From positions 20,199,246 through 20,263,245 of the forward strand of contig OW203773.1 of NCBI GenBank assembly GCA_934045905.1: a stretch of DNA of 64,000 bases, written 5' to 3'. Below the pieces are notes generated by a model. The model was given only the letters and a program-made list of their open reading frames with translations, did not search any database and was not told where the DNA came from. Shown in pieces: positions 49,310-60,325 of the stretch. Origin of the DNA: Leuctra nigra. Taxonomy: Eukaryota > Arthropoda > Insecta > Plecoptera > Leuctridae. A program made the translations under genes and the position numbers. How positions within the stretch are numbered: position 1 is the first letter of the stretch; the number at the start of each line of letters is the position of its first letter.

Positions 49310-49675
49310 TGAATCCATATGAAGTCACAGCTGACCAAAATCTCACTGGTGCACAGATGATTTCAGTATATAAATAATAAATAATCAATATCTTCCTTGA
49401 TAAAAATTATTTGATTTATTTGATACAATTACAATTTTTGTCTTTCTTTTTAATATCTACCTTACTGAACTATGTTTAAAATACGATTAAACTATTGAAA
49501 AATGTCCTGAGGTGGGATTCTATAACTCCATTGCGACCGCTTAGCAATTTCTTCCATAAGGATTAACATTGAAATAATTGCTAAGCGGTCGCAATGGAGT
49601 TATATAATCAGGGCCCTGTGCACCAGTGAGATCAACAGGATTGGGGTCTGTTACCTAGCAACCAGGTCTATTGGA
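49310..49675. repeat. MITE-like repeat containing a nested hairpin
   Basis: The outer parts resemble 29240-29460 and 19020-19260. At about 49518-49605 an inverted pair (ATAACTCCATTGCGACCGCT and its complement) interrupts it. Confidence 0.55.
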
Positions 49676-49975
49676 TGTACTCTATAGGCCACAAAGATGT
49701 GAACAATGGAGTATTAACTATTTCATCCTTCGGGAAGATTTGGCACCCTTACCCGGAAACTAAATAAGTCAGATACTTCTGCCAACTCAGCATCCTAATG
49801 CAGCTTCTGGGAATTGTTTGGCGATATTTCTACCTTCGACCAAACAAGACGTCGTTGATTTCTACGAAATATAAAGATTGGACAGTCTAGCCAAAAGTCT
49901 AAAAGACACACATTTCAGAAACCCTAGCATGTCATTGCTATAATCATCAACAATTAGTTTTTTTACATTAGTGGT

Positions 49976-50195
49976 GCTTAACGTCGCACTGATCTGCAGC
50001 TAGGCTAATGGCGACGGATGAATGATTATGATGATGATTGGGAGATGATGGTGAAGAGTAGGTAAGAAGTGGGAAGGAGGCGGTCGTGGTCTATTAGCAG
50101 GGAACATTCCCAACATTTTCCTCTCGATTGACGGAAAGTAAACAAATAAATCGTTACAAAAAGGTTCAAGGGGAATCGAAACCGGGCCTGCCGAA
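49976..50195 (-). mobile_element. tRNA-derived SINE copy
   Basis: GCTTAACGTCGCACTGATCT, GATGATTGGGAGATGATGGT, GGGAAGGAGGCGGTCGTGGT, then the TCGATTGACGGAA region and a decayed head around 50165-50195. Confidence 0.75.
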
Positions 50196-50690
50196 ATGCC
50201 AACTATAAGCCAACTTTCAGCGTCATTGAAGTAGTTCTGAACTAATTGTTTATAGTAGGTAGAGTTCAGACATGGATAATTCCGATTTAAATTCATGTTC
50301 ATTTTATGTATTTTAATTGATATATTTGTATTTGCGGACAAGCTCAGTTATACCTATACATTACTAAAGTACTTACATGTCTTAGAATTGACAAACTAAT
50401 AGTAATGAAAGCACAAACCTCCATTTCACTTAAAACATCCAACTACAAATTAATTCAATTATCTCATTAGCTCGTAATGTCTAGAATCTAAGCGTAAACT
50501 CGCTTTAATAATCAACTTGATCCTTTCCTAGAGCCAACCACAATTAAACCTGCCGAGAAAAATAACTCAAGTTAATTAAAACCCCGGTAATTACTACTCT
50601 AACGTAAGACGCCGCACAAGATGAGCGGACACCAGCGCGACCGTGTTGATATCGTGTAACGCTCGGGGGTTCCGCGTGCGAGCCTAAAGC

Positions 50691-50914
50691 ATGGGTTTCG
50701 ATTACAGTGTTTGCGTCAGGTTGGTAGGACTTCTGTGTGTGATTTCGTATGTGAAGTGTTGCCAATGTGATGCGGTAGTTAGTGAGAGATTGACCACCGT
50801 AGGAGAGATTTACACAATAACCCTAGAGCGGATTGTGAAAGGACAATCAAAAGAATTTTCAATCAAATTAGACGAATTTGTAATAAATAATTTACGTAAA
50901 TTAAAAAAAATGCT
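50691..50914 (+). CDS. Possible first exon of a secreted protein (weak)
   Basis: The ATG at 50691 opens a frame whose first ~25 residues look like a signal peptide (MGFDYSVCVRLVGLLCVISY, then cysteines). It continues into a charged segment and then into SINE sequence at about 50935, so the later part of the frame is not real. The upstream 100 bases are CpG-richer. A donor-like GTAGTT or GTAGGA lies downstream. No homologous domain is recognised. Only the signal-like start supports it. Confidence 0.2.
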
Positions 50915-50934
50915 TTTTGGCGGAACCACACGCT

Positions 50935-51118
50935 CTGGAATTGCACTCCGAATGTCCTTGGGTTCGATTCCCGGTCGTAATTACTGACTGAGGATTTTCG
51001 TGATTCTCCTCAGTCAGAAGTAAATGATGGGAAGGTGCCCTAATAGTCCACGACCACCTCCTTCCTACCATCCATCATTACCATCATAATCATTCATCCT
51101 TAGCCATAGCATTTGCAG
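50935..51118 (+). mobile_element. tRNA-derived SINE with partial head
   Basis: The B-box-like GGGTTCGATTCCCGG near 50960-50975 is followed by CTGACTGAGGATTTTCGTGA, the CCACGACCACCTCCTTCC block, and a decayed 3' end. Confidence 0.75.
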
Positions 51119-52767
51119 AAGTCACGAGTTATAAGAAAAATCTTGGTTAGAAATAATAATTTTCCCGACCTTGTGTATGGCAGAAATCCGTAATTAACTT
51201 TTTCCTTTGAAATTGTTGTGAAAAAATAAAATAATTATCTACAACTATCGTTCAGAAAGCATCCTTTCACCTTTTTACTCTTAAAATGTGTCCAAGATAA
51301 AATAAACCACAGTTACCTCGCCTGCATCCAACATCCTTAATTCACTTTTTTACTTACTGTGAGATACGAAGCGATGTTTTAAAGGACACTCCCAAACTAA
51401 CTTATATATTCACAATTCCTCGTCGTGCTGCGAGGGCGTGATTCGCCATCGGTAATGAGAGAGAAAAAGACAGAGTACGCCGTCGGTAATGAGATAGAAG
51501 GAGAGGAGAGACGCAATCATCGCCCATCAACAAGTCCCATCCCAACCCAGCCCAATGGAGTGCCTCAAGGCGACGACATGGGTCCAACGCTAGTTATAAT
51601 TTCTCACTGTGAAGTAGATTATAGTTTTGTCGGGGCAAGTTTAAGGTGTTAACATTATTAGATGGTCAATTTTAGTGATTCAAAACCGTTACTACTAGAT
51701 AGTAAATTCTAGGGAATAGAGACATAAAATTTTATGGATCAAAATTGCTTGGACACTTTACGAAAGAACAGCCCCCTAATTTTAGCCGTAATTCTGTAGA
51801 TCCCTTTCACATTTGTTGGTAAGACACACTATTTTCAATCTCAAAAGTGTAAATTTTCATTCGTAAATTATGAAATTAAAAATCAGTGTATATTCTGGCG
51901 GGAAAGCACTATCACGGCAAGATGATGTACTATTTTATTAACCATGGCAACATCATTGTTGATTGATATAAATGACATCACTGGCCGGAATGGCGTTTTA
52001 CCCCTATAATTTACACTTATTTTAATTTTTTTATTTATGAATAAAAATGTGCACTTTTTAGTGTGAAAATAGTGAGATTTACCAACAAAAATGTTGTTAA
52101 AATCTTCTTGATAGGGTTATTCCAACCTGCAGTAGTTTATTTCTACATATGGATCGAAACTGTTGAAATTACCTAGAAATAAACTATACTACAGGATGAA
52201 ATATCCCTATCAAGAAGATTTTAATTATTCTAATCCTGAATCTTTCAAAACACTTATAATTGTTGTTATTTTGAATTTAGTTTTAAAAAATACGTACATA
52301 TTCCCTATTGTTTTATCAGAAACATATGAACAGCGTGATGAAGAACATTAACACAAACAAATCATTAGCGACCCATTAGAATATATTTAAATCAGGAAAC
52401 GTGCTCTTCTAGATCAACAAATGAACCGAAGCACGCAATGAGGCGAGCAGGCTGCCATGCGCTATTACTTTAATATGTCATTCAAAGCATGAGAAAAAAT
52501 TAATTGAATCTATATTAATTGTTTTGGTATCAGTGCATTTTAACACAGTTTACCCAAGTTGAAAAAATATGGTAAATCTGCTGTTTGTTATTTTTGCTGA
52601 AAAGAAAATAAACCCAGGCACTTAAATTTTTACGATATTATAGATTGCCCTTTTATCGAGGTGCTATTGACTGTTGAACAGAATTTTGATGGATTAATCA
52701 AAAATCACGTTTTTCAAGTAGCAGTGTATACTAAATTAGGCTACATAATATAATATTTAAATATTGC
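51119..52767. other. Intergenic DNA, no gene recognised
   Basis: A short inverted pair (AAAATCTTCTTGATAGGG at about 52099 and CCCTATCAAGAAGATTTTAA at about 52204) brackets 52099-52225. Otherwise nothing recognised. Confidence 0.35.
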
Positions 52768-52988
52768 TTATGCATCAAGAGGTAGCTGGTAGAAAGACGG
52801 AAGTCCATTTAATCGATTGAAGGTACGTTTATTTGGACTGATGTAATCAAGCACTATTACCTTGATGTTAAAAAAAAAATACATTACAGTTGGTACTTAT
52901 ATTTACATTCTCTTACTAAATTGATACTGTTTTTAGCTCACCTCAAGAATCATTAAAATGGACTTCAGCCCTTCTACCTCTGTAATAC
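52768..52988. mobile_element. MITE of the TACATCAGAGGTAGAAGG family
   Basis: Left end GCATCAAGAGGTAGCTGGTAG and right end CAGCCCTTCTACCTCTGTAA. The interior is shared with other copies but diverged. Confidence 0.6.
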
Positions 52989-53254
52989 AAACTTGATAAT
53001 TAAGTGCACTAATAAATTTTTTGAAAAAAAATTAAATTAATATTAAAAAGTAATGGTTATTAAGGTGATACTAGCGCTCGGCCGTTTTAGAAAATTGAGA
53101 GAGAAAAATTGTGTCATAAGTGAGTGTAACTTTTACAGGATGTTCACATGATCAGTCTGATTGTTTATTAGTATCACTTTTTAATTTTTGCTTATTGCAT
53201 CGTTAATTAGGCGCTGGTTATTCAATTCAAAACCGCGCAAAACGATGAAATTTG

Positions 53255-53565
53255 CGATACGATTGGAGACTAAACCCGTTAACCAATTGATCTCAAATTT
53301 TAATCATGATTAGATGAAAGACAAACTTAGGGTTATCCCTTGGCACATTTTTGAAATTTAATTTTATACGGCGCCCAGGGAGACGAGAAAATAGCTAATT
53401 TTTCACCAAAAATCCACTAATTATTACTAATTAACGAAACAAAAAATTAAAAATGTACCAAGGGATAACCCTAAGTTTGTCTTTTATCTAATCACGAATA
53501 AAATTTCAAATAATTTGGTCTACCCATTTCGTCTCCAATCGTATTGCAAAAAGTGTCTACAAAAA
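53255..53565. mobile_element. Foldback element
   Basis: Arms from GCGATACGATTGGAGAC... to ...GTCTCCAATCGTATTGC, with the strongly conserved inner parts CAAACTTAGGGTTATCCCTT and AAGGGATAACCCTAAGTTTG. Confidence 0.7.
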
Positions 53566-53751
53566 GCAGAAAAATCGCTCGCGCTTGCAGCACCTTAACA
53601 GATACAACTCTCTTGACCGATGATAAGTCTTATAATGTTCTCCCCGTGCATCACCCCGTATCCAGCGCTCTTAATCGCCACCATGTATGTGTCCTATGGT
53701 GTGACCCTGTCTGAGAAACCAGTTCTTAAGAGACTGAAGATGCGCTTAAAG

Positions 53752-53799
53752 AGGTCACGCCAAAGGTCACCACGAGAGGTCACGTGACTCGGGAGGTCA
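53752..53799 (+). promoter_or_regulatory. Cluster of four AGGTCA half-sites with a GTCACGTGAC palindrome
   Basis: AGGTCA occurs at 53752-53757, 53764-53769, 53777-53782 and 53794-53799, all in the same orientation (spacers 6, 7 and 11). Overlapping the third is the perfect palindrome GTCACGTGAC (53779-53788), containing a CACGTG E-box. AGGTCA is the nuclear-receptor half-site and CACGTG is a bHLH or bHLH-ZIP site. The target gene is unknown. Confidence 0.4.
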
Positions 53800-54143
53800 T
53801 CACGTCGTGAACCGGACCTCGAGATGGCCCCAACGCCCTTTTTTACACGAGTCTCTCTCCTCTCCTCTCTTGATACCGACTCCCTGCAATGCGGCGACTC
53901 AAATTGTACGTGGAGAAGATGTCTTGAACTCGTTCGTCTTAAAGTACGATTTTATACTCAAATATAAAAAAAATCTAGAATTATAATTTTACAAAAATTA
54001 ATTTTATGCAGTTTACCCAGTGATAGTTAAGTTTAATCGGTCATTCAAGGAATGTCATTGGTTGATGTCGTGGCAAAAATTTCCTAACTGTTTCAATTTA
54101 GCCGAGTGTTGAAAAACAGACCATTTTTTTTGTTTATAATCAA

Positions 54144-54170
54144 CGATTTTTTTTTTTTTTTTTTTTTTTA
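54144..54170 (+). repeat. Poly(T) tract
   Basis: A run of more than 20 T residues. It could be the tail of a decayed minus-strand retroposon. Confidence 0.7.
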
Positions 54171-54319
54171 CAAAATACGGATTTTCTTTACCTCGTTAAT
54201 TTTTAGACATTCTAGAATTCTCAAATTACAGGGATCCTCATGGGGGAAGGAGGGGGTCATCATGCTCAAATAATAATGTCCATATCTGCAAGTGTCCAGA
54301 GTCTAATGGATTCCGTCCA

Positions 54320-54386
54320 TAAGATTACTAGCACACGGTCTAGTGGTGTTGAGGACTGACATCCGCAAATATCTACTTGCGGACGC
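54320..54386. repeat. Repeat shared with lectin intron 1
   Basis: ACACGGTCTAGTGGTGTTGA through ACTTGCGGACGCA is the inverted match of about 12470-12530. It carries a short palindrome (CCGCAAATATCTACTTGCGG). Confidence 0.65.
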
Positions 54387-54734
54387 ATTTTTTGTAAGTA
54401 TTTCCTTAGAAATATCGTTTCTTTGTATACGTTTCACACGGAATTTGCAGCAGAGGAAAAAACTATTTTCGGTTTGGAATTCCTATTATACACGCTAATT
54501 TTGGATATTTTTCGGGCACTACCCTCACCTCAGCCTGTAACAATAGGGGAGCAAAAAAACAAATTTCTGAGATATATATACAGCATTTTATTGGCGATTG
54601 TATTTAGACATTTGCCCTCAGGCGCTGAAAGGTCCTGTCCGAACGCACTGCCGCAAAATATTATTTTATGCTACAAAGCAATTGTTGACTCAAGCACTAA
54701 CTATGATTCGATCCCTTCTGTTGTCCTTTAACTC

Positions 54735-54875
54735 AGGTAATCTTGAAGTATCCCTCAGTCGAGAGGCAAATGCTGGGAAGGTTCCCTTCTAATTGGCCAC
54801 GACCACCTCCTTCCACCGTCCATTACCTATTCATCATCGTATAATCATTCATCCGTCGCCATTAGCCTATTTGTC
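54735..54875 (+). mobile_element. tRNA-derived SINE, head missing
   Basis: TCCCTCAGTCGAGAGGCAAA, GGTTCCCTTCTAATTGGCCA and CATCCGTCGCCATTAGCC follow in order. About 90 bases separate it from the full-length copy to its right. Confidence 0.75.
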
Positions 54876-54963
54876 GCACATTAGATAATGTACGACGTAC
54901 TTCACTTTTTGAAGTTTCTTCCATCAATAACCGCAATCGTGTAACTATTATCGACATGACGGA

Positions 54964-55238
54964 ACAGGTATGGCTGAGTGGTAACGCTCTGAACTTGTAT
55001 TCCGGAGGCCCGGGTTCGATTCCCGCGGCGTCCTTCCTAACTGGGTTTTTTTCGTGGTTTTCCCTCAGTCGACAGGCAAATGCTGGGAAGGTACCCTACT
55101 AATAGGCCACGACCGCCTCCTTCCCGCCTTCACCTACTCTTCACCATCATCTCCCCCCAATCATCATCATAATCATTCATCCGTCGCCATTAGCCTCGCT
55201 GCAGAACAGTGCGACGTTAAGCCCCAGACAAAAAAAAA
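54964..55238 (+). mobile_element. Most complete tRNA-derived SINE copy
   Basis: The tRNA-like head shows a Pol III A box TGGCTGAGTGG (54971-54981) and B box GGTTCGATTCC (55013-55023). The body carries CCCTCAGTCGACAGGCAAAT, CCACGACCGCCTCCTTCC and the CATCATCATAATCATTCATC segment. It ends CGACGTTAAGCCCCAGACAAAAAAAA. This copy defines the orientation and structure of the whole family. It is not a functional tRNA gene because the head lacks clear cloverleaf stems. Confidence 0.88.
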
Positions 55239-56104
55239 TATCGGCATGATCGACAACTCTAGTCAATATCAATGTTATTCCCTCTAAGAGATCTCGATCG
55301 ACGAAGTTACATGATCGCTATGGTGTTCTCACGGTATTGTGTATTGTCGGGCGGCGTGAGAGTCGCATGACGCTAACTATTGTTGAATTAATGTCATTGC
55401 TGTGGATGACGACATAAAGACGGTGAGGTGAAGGCTGGGCAGGGAGGGGCCGTGACTCATCAGCTTTAGGCGCCGGAGACGAGGTTTACACATCTTCTCG
55501 GTATCCCAAGTAGATGTTATTTGAACATTATTCGAGACTGATTTTTCAGATTTTTTCAGATATATATTTTTTTCCGAGATAAATACCATTTTAAGATGGT
55601 ATATAGAAAATTCTAAATTTTTTATTCTAAATTTTCTAATTTTTTTCGAAATTTTCTATATTTTTTTGGAATTTTTATGAGTTTTGCTCCAGATCTTTAT
55701 AATTATAATAAACAAATCTCATATTTTAGTCGATGGTATCAACTTACGGAGACAATATTTGATACCAATCTTGTGGAAAGACGTAAATTTCTATATATTT
55801 TCGGAATTTCCATGAGTTTTGTCACAGATTTTTTTAAGAGCTTTCTTTATTTGTCATAAGCAGGTATTTCATATAATTTGATAGGAGTGTTGTTTAATGG
55901 TGCGTCGACAGCGAGGTCATTTTTGTCTTTTACTTTGTTGAATTTTAAGGAAGGTCTTCGGGAGGGGTCGACGAAAGGGGCCCGGCCCGGGGGAGTTCAG
56001 CACTGCTGGCCAGAATGGGGACGAACCGGTGGACGGTGGCTTTTAATGTATAGCGATGTGATAGTAAATACTGATTTAATAATGTCAACTGATAGAGATG
56101 ATTA

Positions 56105-56240
56105 AGAATAGGAATAAGGATGGACGGTGGGAAGGAGGCGGTCGTCGAATAAGTAGGGAACCTTCTCAACATTTGCCTCTCGACTGAGGAAAGCCACGTA
56201 ATTTCCACAGTCGAGGGAGTCGAATCAGAACTCCAAAGGC
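56105..56240 (-). mobile_element. tRNA-derived SINE fragment, 3' end missing
   Basis: ATGGACGGTGGGAAGGAGGC, GGGAACCTTCTCAACATTTG and CTCTCGACTGAGGAAAGCCA match. The GCAGAACAGTGCGAC end is absent. Confidence 0.65.
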
Positions 56241-56479
56241 ACCTCCAGAACTTTAATGTCACAGCCAATTTGACCGTTTTATCAAAAACAAATTAAACTA
56301 AGAAAAACGTGATCATGAGGTTATAACTGTTTTTTTTTAAATTCGCTTAAATACCATGGAAATTACGTAATTTTTTAACTATAGATTATTCAAAGTAATT
56401 GCATTAGAATTGCCTTCAAAACAGATTTTAATATTAAGTTACGAAAAAAGGTAATAACAGTTTTTACATGAGTACGAAA

Positions 56480-57130
56480 CGAGCCTCGAGACACCCGGTC
56501 GTGGGTGAACTCGTGAACGCGCTGGTGTCCGGAACCCCTGGTCGTGGGAGTGTGATCATGCACGACCGGGTGTCCGCGCTGTGAGACCCCTGGTCGTGGG
56601 AGTGTGCTCGTGAACGCGCTGGTGTCCGCGCACCTCGAGACCCCTGGTCGTGGGTGTGTGCTCATGCACGCGCTGGTGTCCGGAACCCCTGGTCGTGGGT
56701 GAACTCGTGAACGCGCTGGTGTCCGGAACCCCTGGTCGTGGGAGTGTGGCTCGTGAACGCGCTGGTGTCCGCGAGCCTCGAGACCCCTGGTCGTGGGTGT
56801 GTGCTCGTGAACGCGCTGGTGTCCGGAACCCCTGGTCGTGGGTGTGTGCTCATGCACGCGCTGGTGTCCGGAACCCCTGGTCGTGGGAGTGTGGCTCGTG
56901 AACGCGCTGGTGTCCGCGCACCTCGAGACCCCTGGTCGTGGGTGTGTGCTCGTGAACGCGCTGGTGTCCGGAACCCCTGGTCGTGAGCGTGAGCTCGTGA
57001 ACGCGCTGGTGTCCGCGAGCCTCGAGACCCCTGGTCGTGAGAGTGTGGCTCGTGAACGCGCTGGTGTCCGCGCACCTCGAGACCCCTGGTCGTGGATGTG
57101 TGCTCATGCACGCGCTGGTGTCCGCGCGCA
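56480..57130. repeat. GC-rich minisatellite, ~13 variable units
   Basis: Units combine GTGAACGCGCTGGTGTCCG with either GAACCCCTGGTCGTGGG or CGCACCTCGAGACCCCTGGT. Short (~42-46 bp) and long (~54-58 bp) forms alternate, and a CTCGAG site is in every long unit. All frames are nearly stop-free on both strands, so several overlapping open frames appear. These are consequences of composition and carry no domain. CpG-dense, in contrast to the AT-rich flanks. Confidence 0.9.
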
Positions 57131-58678
57131 TGGGCTGGGTCCGACATCCTGGTAGCATGGACCGTGTCGTGGCGGCGGCTACACGGCCAGCTCCACCCAG
57201 ACAATAGGGTGGGAACGTCACGACAATCCGCCTGCGCTCTTGTGCTCATCTTCACACACCTTCCTCCGTCTCACACACAACGAGTTCACACGACATGAGC
57301 AGATACAAGATGGATCGGAACTGATGGTCAGCTGTGGCGTACCTTCAGATATCGGGCCCCCCGATAAGGATACTTTTTAAACCCCTCCGCCCTTCCCTCT
57401 CCAACATTTTAATAATATATGCATAATTTTTAAATACTTTGACACATTTGCAATTATTTGTAAATACAGTTGCACGCTGGGATATCTAGAATATAGATAT
57501 GTATTGGTAGAAGGTAAAATAGTAAACCTCAGCTCTGATTTAGGGTCTGGGGAGGGCCTCATAGAAAGACGAATCTCCAGACATCGCAGTCCCGGAAAAA
57601 TGTTGGTTTTTCATTACGGAATTTAGTGCATTTCAACGCAATTTGAACACACATTAATAAATACCACCTAATGTTATGGTATGCATTCGATCTAAATTAC
57701 CCCTCTCCCCACTGCCGACCATAACTGTGGGGCTGCAACATCGAAGTTACGCCAGTGCTGGTCAGGTTCCTTGGCAATCAATCATTGCTATTATCGATGA
57801 AATCAGAGCATTAGCACAGACTTCACCGGATGATGCCATCAAATCTTTATCAGCCAATCCATTTCTTTCGAATGTCGTTTTTTACACTAGAAAATGTTGA
57901 TTCCAGAATTCAGTCAATCTAGATGCTCTACAGGATTTAAGAGGGACAGTTCCTCATCTTCCTTCGGATTAATTAATGTCATCGAACCTTGATTGCAAAA
58001 GTTTACACAATGTTGGTGCTTCAAAACCAGCAACAATATTGGCTCAAATCCAGGTTTTGATGTGAAGGAAGGGCGCCTACCAATCAACAAAGAAGCCGTA
58101 GGTAGGAGCAAGGGTAGGAGGAACACAAGCATCATTCGTGGCTTCGAGCTGTTATCCGACTTGAGTTAACAAGACTCTTCAAATAATACAAGATGAACAA
58201 GAGATAAACAACATCGCCTCCGAGTGTCAAGCTATAAGATGTTTATAGAACTTTATTGTCTATACTTTCACAGAAATCCTTCATAACGAACAAGATGGAC
58301 AAGTCAACAAAATTGGCTCAAGTCCAGATTTTTACAGAAAGGAAGGGTACAAGCTATGGGGTAGACAAGGATACATGGACATTTTTATGACGTCAAATTG
58401 TCCCCCGACCAGAGATTTTACAGCGAATATGACAATATTTACGAAGATAACAGATAATTTTAAACAATATCTACTGAATACAGATTTTGACGGATGAAGG
58501 GCACTTTAGATTAAAATTTCTAGAACAATTCTAGATCCTCTCTAGGACAGTTGCTTTTAACAGCAACTGTGCCCACCCTTAATTCAATTTATAATGAGGA
58601 GTACCTATAGATAAATTTAAAAAATCACCCATTTTACATATAGTTCAAACTACCGTTCCCAATTCGCTTTTAATGTGC
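57131..58678. other. Flank of the minisatellite and intergenic DNA
   Basis: 57131-57260 stays CpG-rich and could be an exon or promoter; no reading frame stands out. 57750-57890 carries a repeat shared with about 10485-10665 and 62195-62330. Nothing else recognised. Confidence 0.35.
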
Positions 58679-59081
58679 TTAAGAGGCAAACGGAAGCGAG
58701 CGGGAATCGCACGGTTCGTCAGAGCGTTTTTTTGAAATTGTGTCTTCCCACTTATAAATTTTAGAAAATCAGATAGTAACGACCCATAACAGCCTAATAT
58801 ACTAAATAATGCCGCAAACTGGAGCTCATTATGACCTCTGGTACGACCTCAAAGTGTTAAATACGATATTTTTAATAAAATAATCGAAAATAATCGTATT
58901 TAACACATTGAGGTCGTACCAGAGGTCATAATGAACTCCAGTGTGCGGCATTATTAAGTCTATTAAGCTGTTATGGGTCGTTACTATCTGATTTTTTAAA
59001 ATTATTAAGTGGGAAGACACAATTTCAAAAAAACGCTCTGACGAACCGTGCGATTCCCGTTCGCTTCCGTTTGCCTCTTAA
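58679..59081. mobile_element. 403-bp TTAA-flanked foldback MITE, copy 2
   Basis: Same length and ends as the copy at 26284-26686 (TTAA-GAGGCAAACGGAAGCGAGC ... GCTTCCGTTTGCCTC-TTAA). The centre arrangement (orientation of the ATCGTATTTAACAC loop) differs slightly between the two. Confidence 0.82.
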
Positions 59082-59125
59082 CCCCTTTGCAAACACTCCA
59101 ACATCCCTAGACAACCCATAATATA

Positions 59126-59460
59126 TTGAGTTACCGTATCAGATGTGTATCTCAATTGACATATTCATGTGGTTGTCCCCACCCATGGCACAGTTTCAGG
59201 TGGCGCCCGAGCCTGCATACCAATACCAATCACAACCGCTTGCCACCGCTTCTGACACCAGCCCGTCTCTTCTCTAGGACAATGGATGAGAGGCGATTGC
59301 GACACGGCGCAAGCGCGATGGGCGTGCGCATTGGGCAACCGTGCGAATAGGTGTTGCTGTGACCTCGATGACATCGCCGTCGAGCCAGACAGTCGGGGGC
59401 CCGCCTCGACCTCATCGTGTTTATTTACTAACCAGACGAGCGGGCATTGCGACATGGGAC
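59126..59460. other. GC-richer stretch, possible exon but unassigned
   Basis: On the plus strand a CAG acceptor-like site at about 59191 is followed by a short frame (FQVAPEPAYQYQSQPLATAS) that stops at about 59275. No family recognised and no partner exon found. Confidence 0.15.
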
Positions 59461-59507
59461 CAGGACGGTCACCACTCACCAGGGGACCGATTCTATATCT
59501 CGTTTTG

Positions 59508-59782
59508 ATCATTTGGCAAACGGTTACGAATATCGAATAGCAAGCCAGAGGTGACATGAATCGTCTACATTTTCATTGCTTACTGTCATAACTTTGCTCC
59601 TACTATGTGGTCAGCATTTGTCGGGCACGAAAGCGCTCCGTCGCTCGCACGGAGCGTTTTCGTGCCCGACAAAAATGCTGACCACATAGAATATGAGCAA
59701 AATTATGACAGTAAGCGATGGTTCAATACATGTCACCTCTGGCTTGCTTTTTCGATATTCATAACCGCGTTTGCCAAATGTG
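59508..59782. mobile_element. Foldback element with a tight palindromic centre
   Basis: Arms of about 135 bp (CATTTGGCAAACGGTTACGA... to ...GTTTGCCAAATG) meet at GCGCTCCGTCGCTCGCACGG near 59632-59655, so the loop is only a few bases. The sequence would extrude as a cruciform. Confidence 0.75.
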
Positions 59783-59916
59783 GCAATTTATATTTTGAAT
59801 TTCGCTCTAAAACCGCTCCAAACCGACCGTTAGCGAAAAAAATATATGACCGACCTTAATGGCAGTTTAAAGAAGACTATCGAGATCGAGAACAACCAAA
59901 GATAGAATTGGGCCCC

Positions 59917-60083
59917 ATGACGTCGCACTGTTCTGCAGCGAGGCTAATGGCGACGGATGAATGATTATGATGATGATTAGGAGATGATGGTGAAGAGTAG
60001 GTAAGGATGGAAGGTGGGAAGGAGGCGGCAGTGGCATATTAGTAGGGAACCTTCCCATCATTTGCCTCTCGACTGAGGGAAGC
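59917..60083 (-). mobile_element. tRNA-derived SINE, minus copy of a head-to-head pair
   Basis: GACGTCGCACTGTTCTGCAG to CCTCTCGACTGAGGGA. The head is truncated where the next copy begins. Confidence 0.8.
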
Positions 60084-60325
60084 AAGTTGGCTCAGGTGGA
60101 AACGTGCTGGAGATCCCGGGTTCGATCCCCGCGGCCGTCTTTCATGACATCTTTTTATGTGACCCTCAGTTGAGAGATATATCCTGGACGATTTACTAAC
60201 ATGCCACGACCGCCTCCTTCTCACCGTCCATCCTCACTTATTCTTCATCATCATCTCCCAATCATCATCATAATCATTCAACCGTCGCCATTAGCCTCGC
60301 TGCAGAACAGTGCGACGTTAAGCAC
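60084..60325 (+). mobile_element. tRNA-derived SINE, plus copy of a head-to-head pair
   Basis: Head with A-box-like TTGGCTCAGGTGG and B-box GGTTCGATCCC (near 60117-60128), body TGCCACGACCGCCTCCTTCT, and 3' end GAACAGTGCGACGTTAAGCA. It is directly joined to an inverted copy on its left. Confidence 0.83.

Noticed and set aside
54964..55035. Functional tRNA gene
   Set aside because: A and B boxes are present, but the stems of a cloverleaf do not form convincingly and the head is followed by the SINE body shared with many other copies.
56390..57298. Several overlapping open frames on both strands
   Set aside because: All are translations of a GC-rich minisatellite without stops. The residues repeat with the DNA period and no domain is present.
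59126..59350. Plus-strand coding gene in the GC-rich 59.1-59.4 kb patch
   Set aside because: Several short frames on both strands compete and none has a domain or splice partner, so only the composition is reported.
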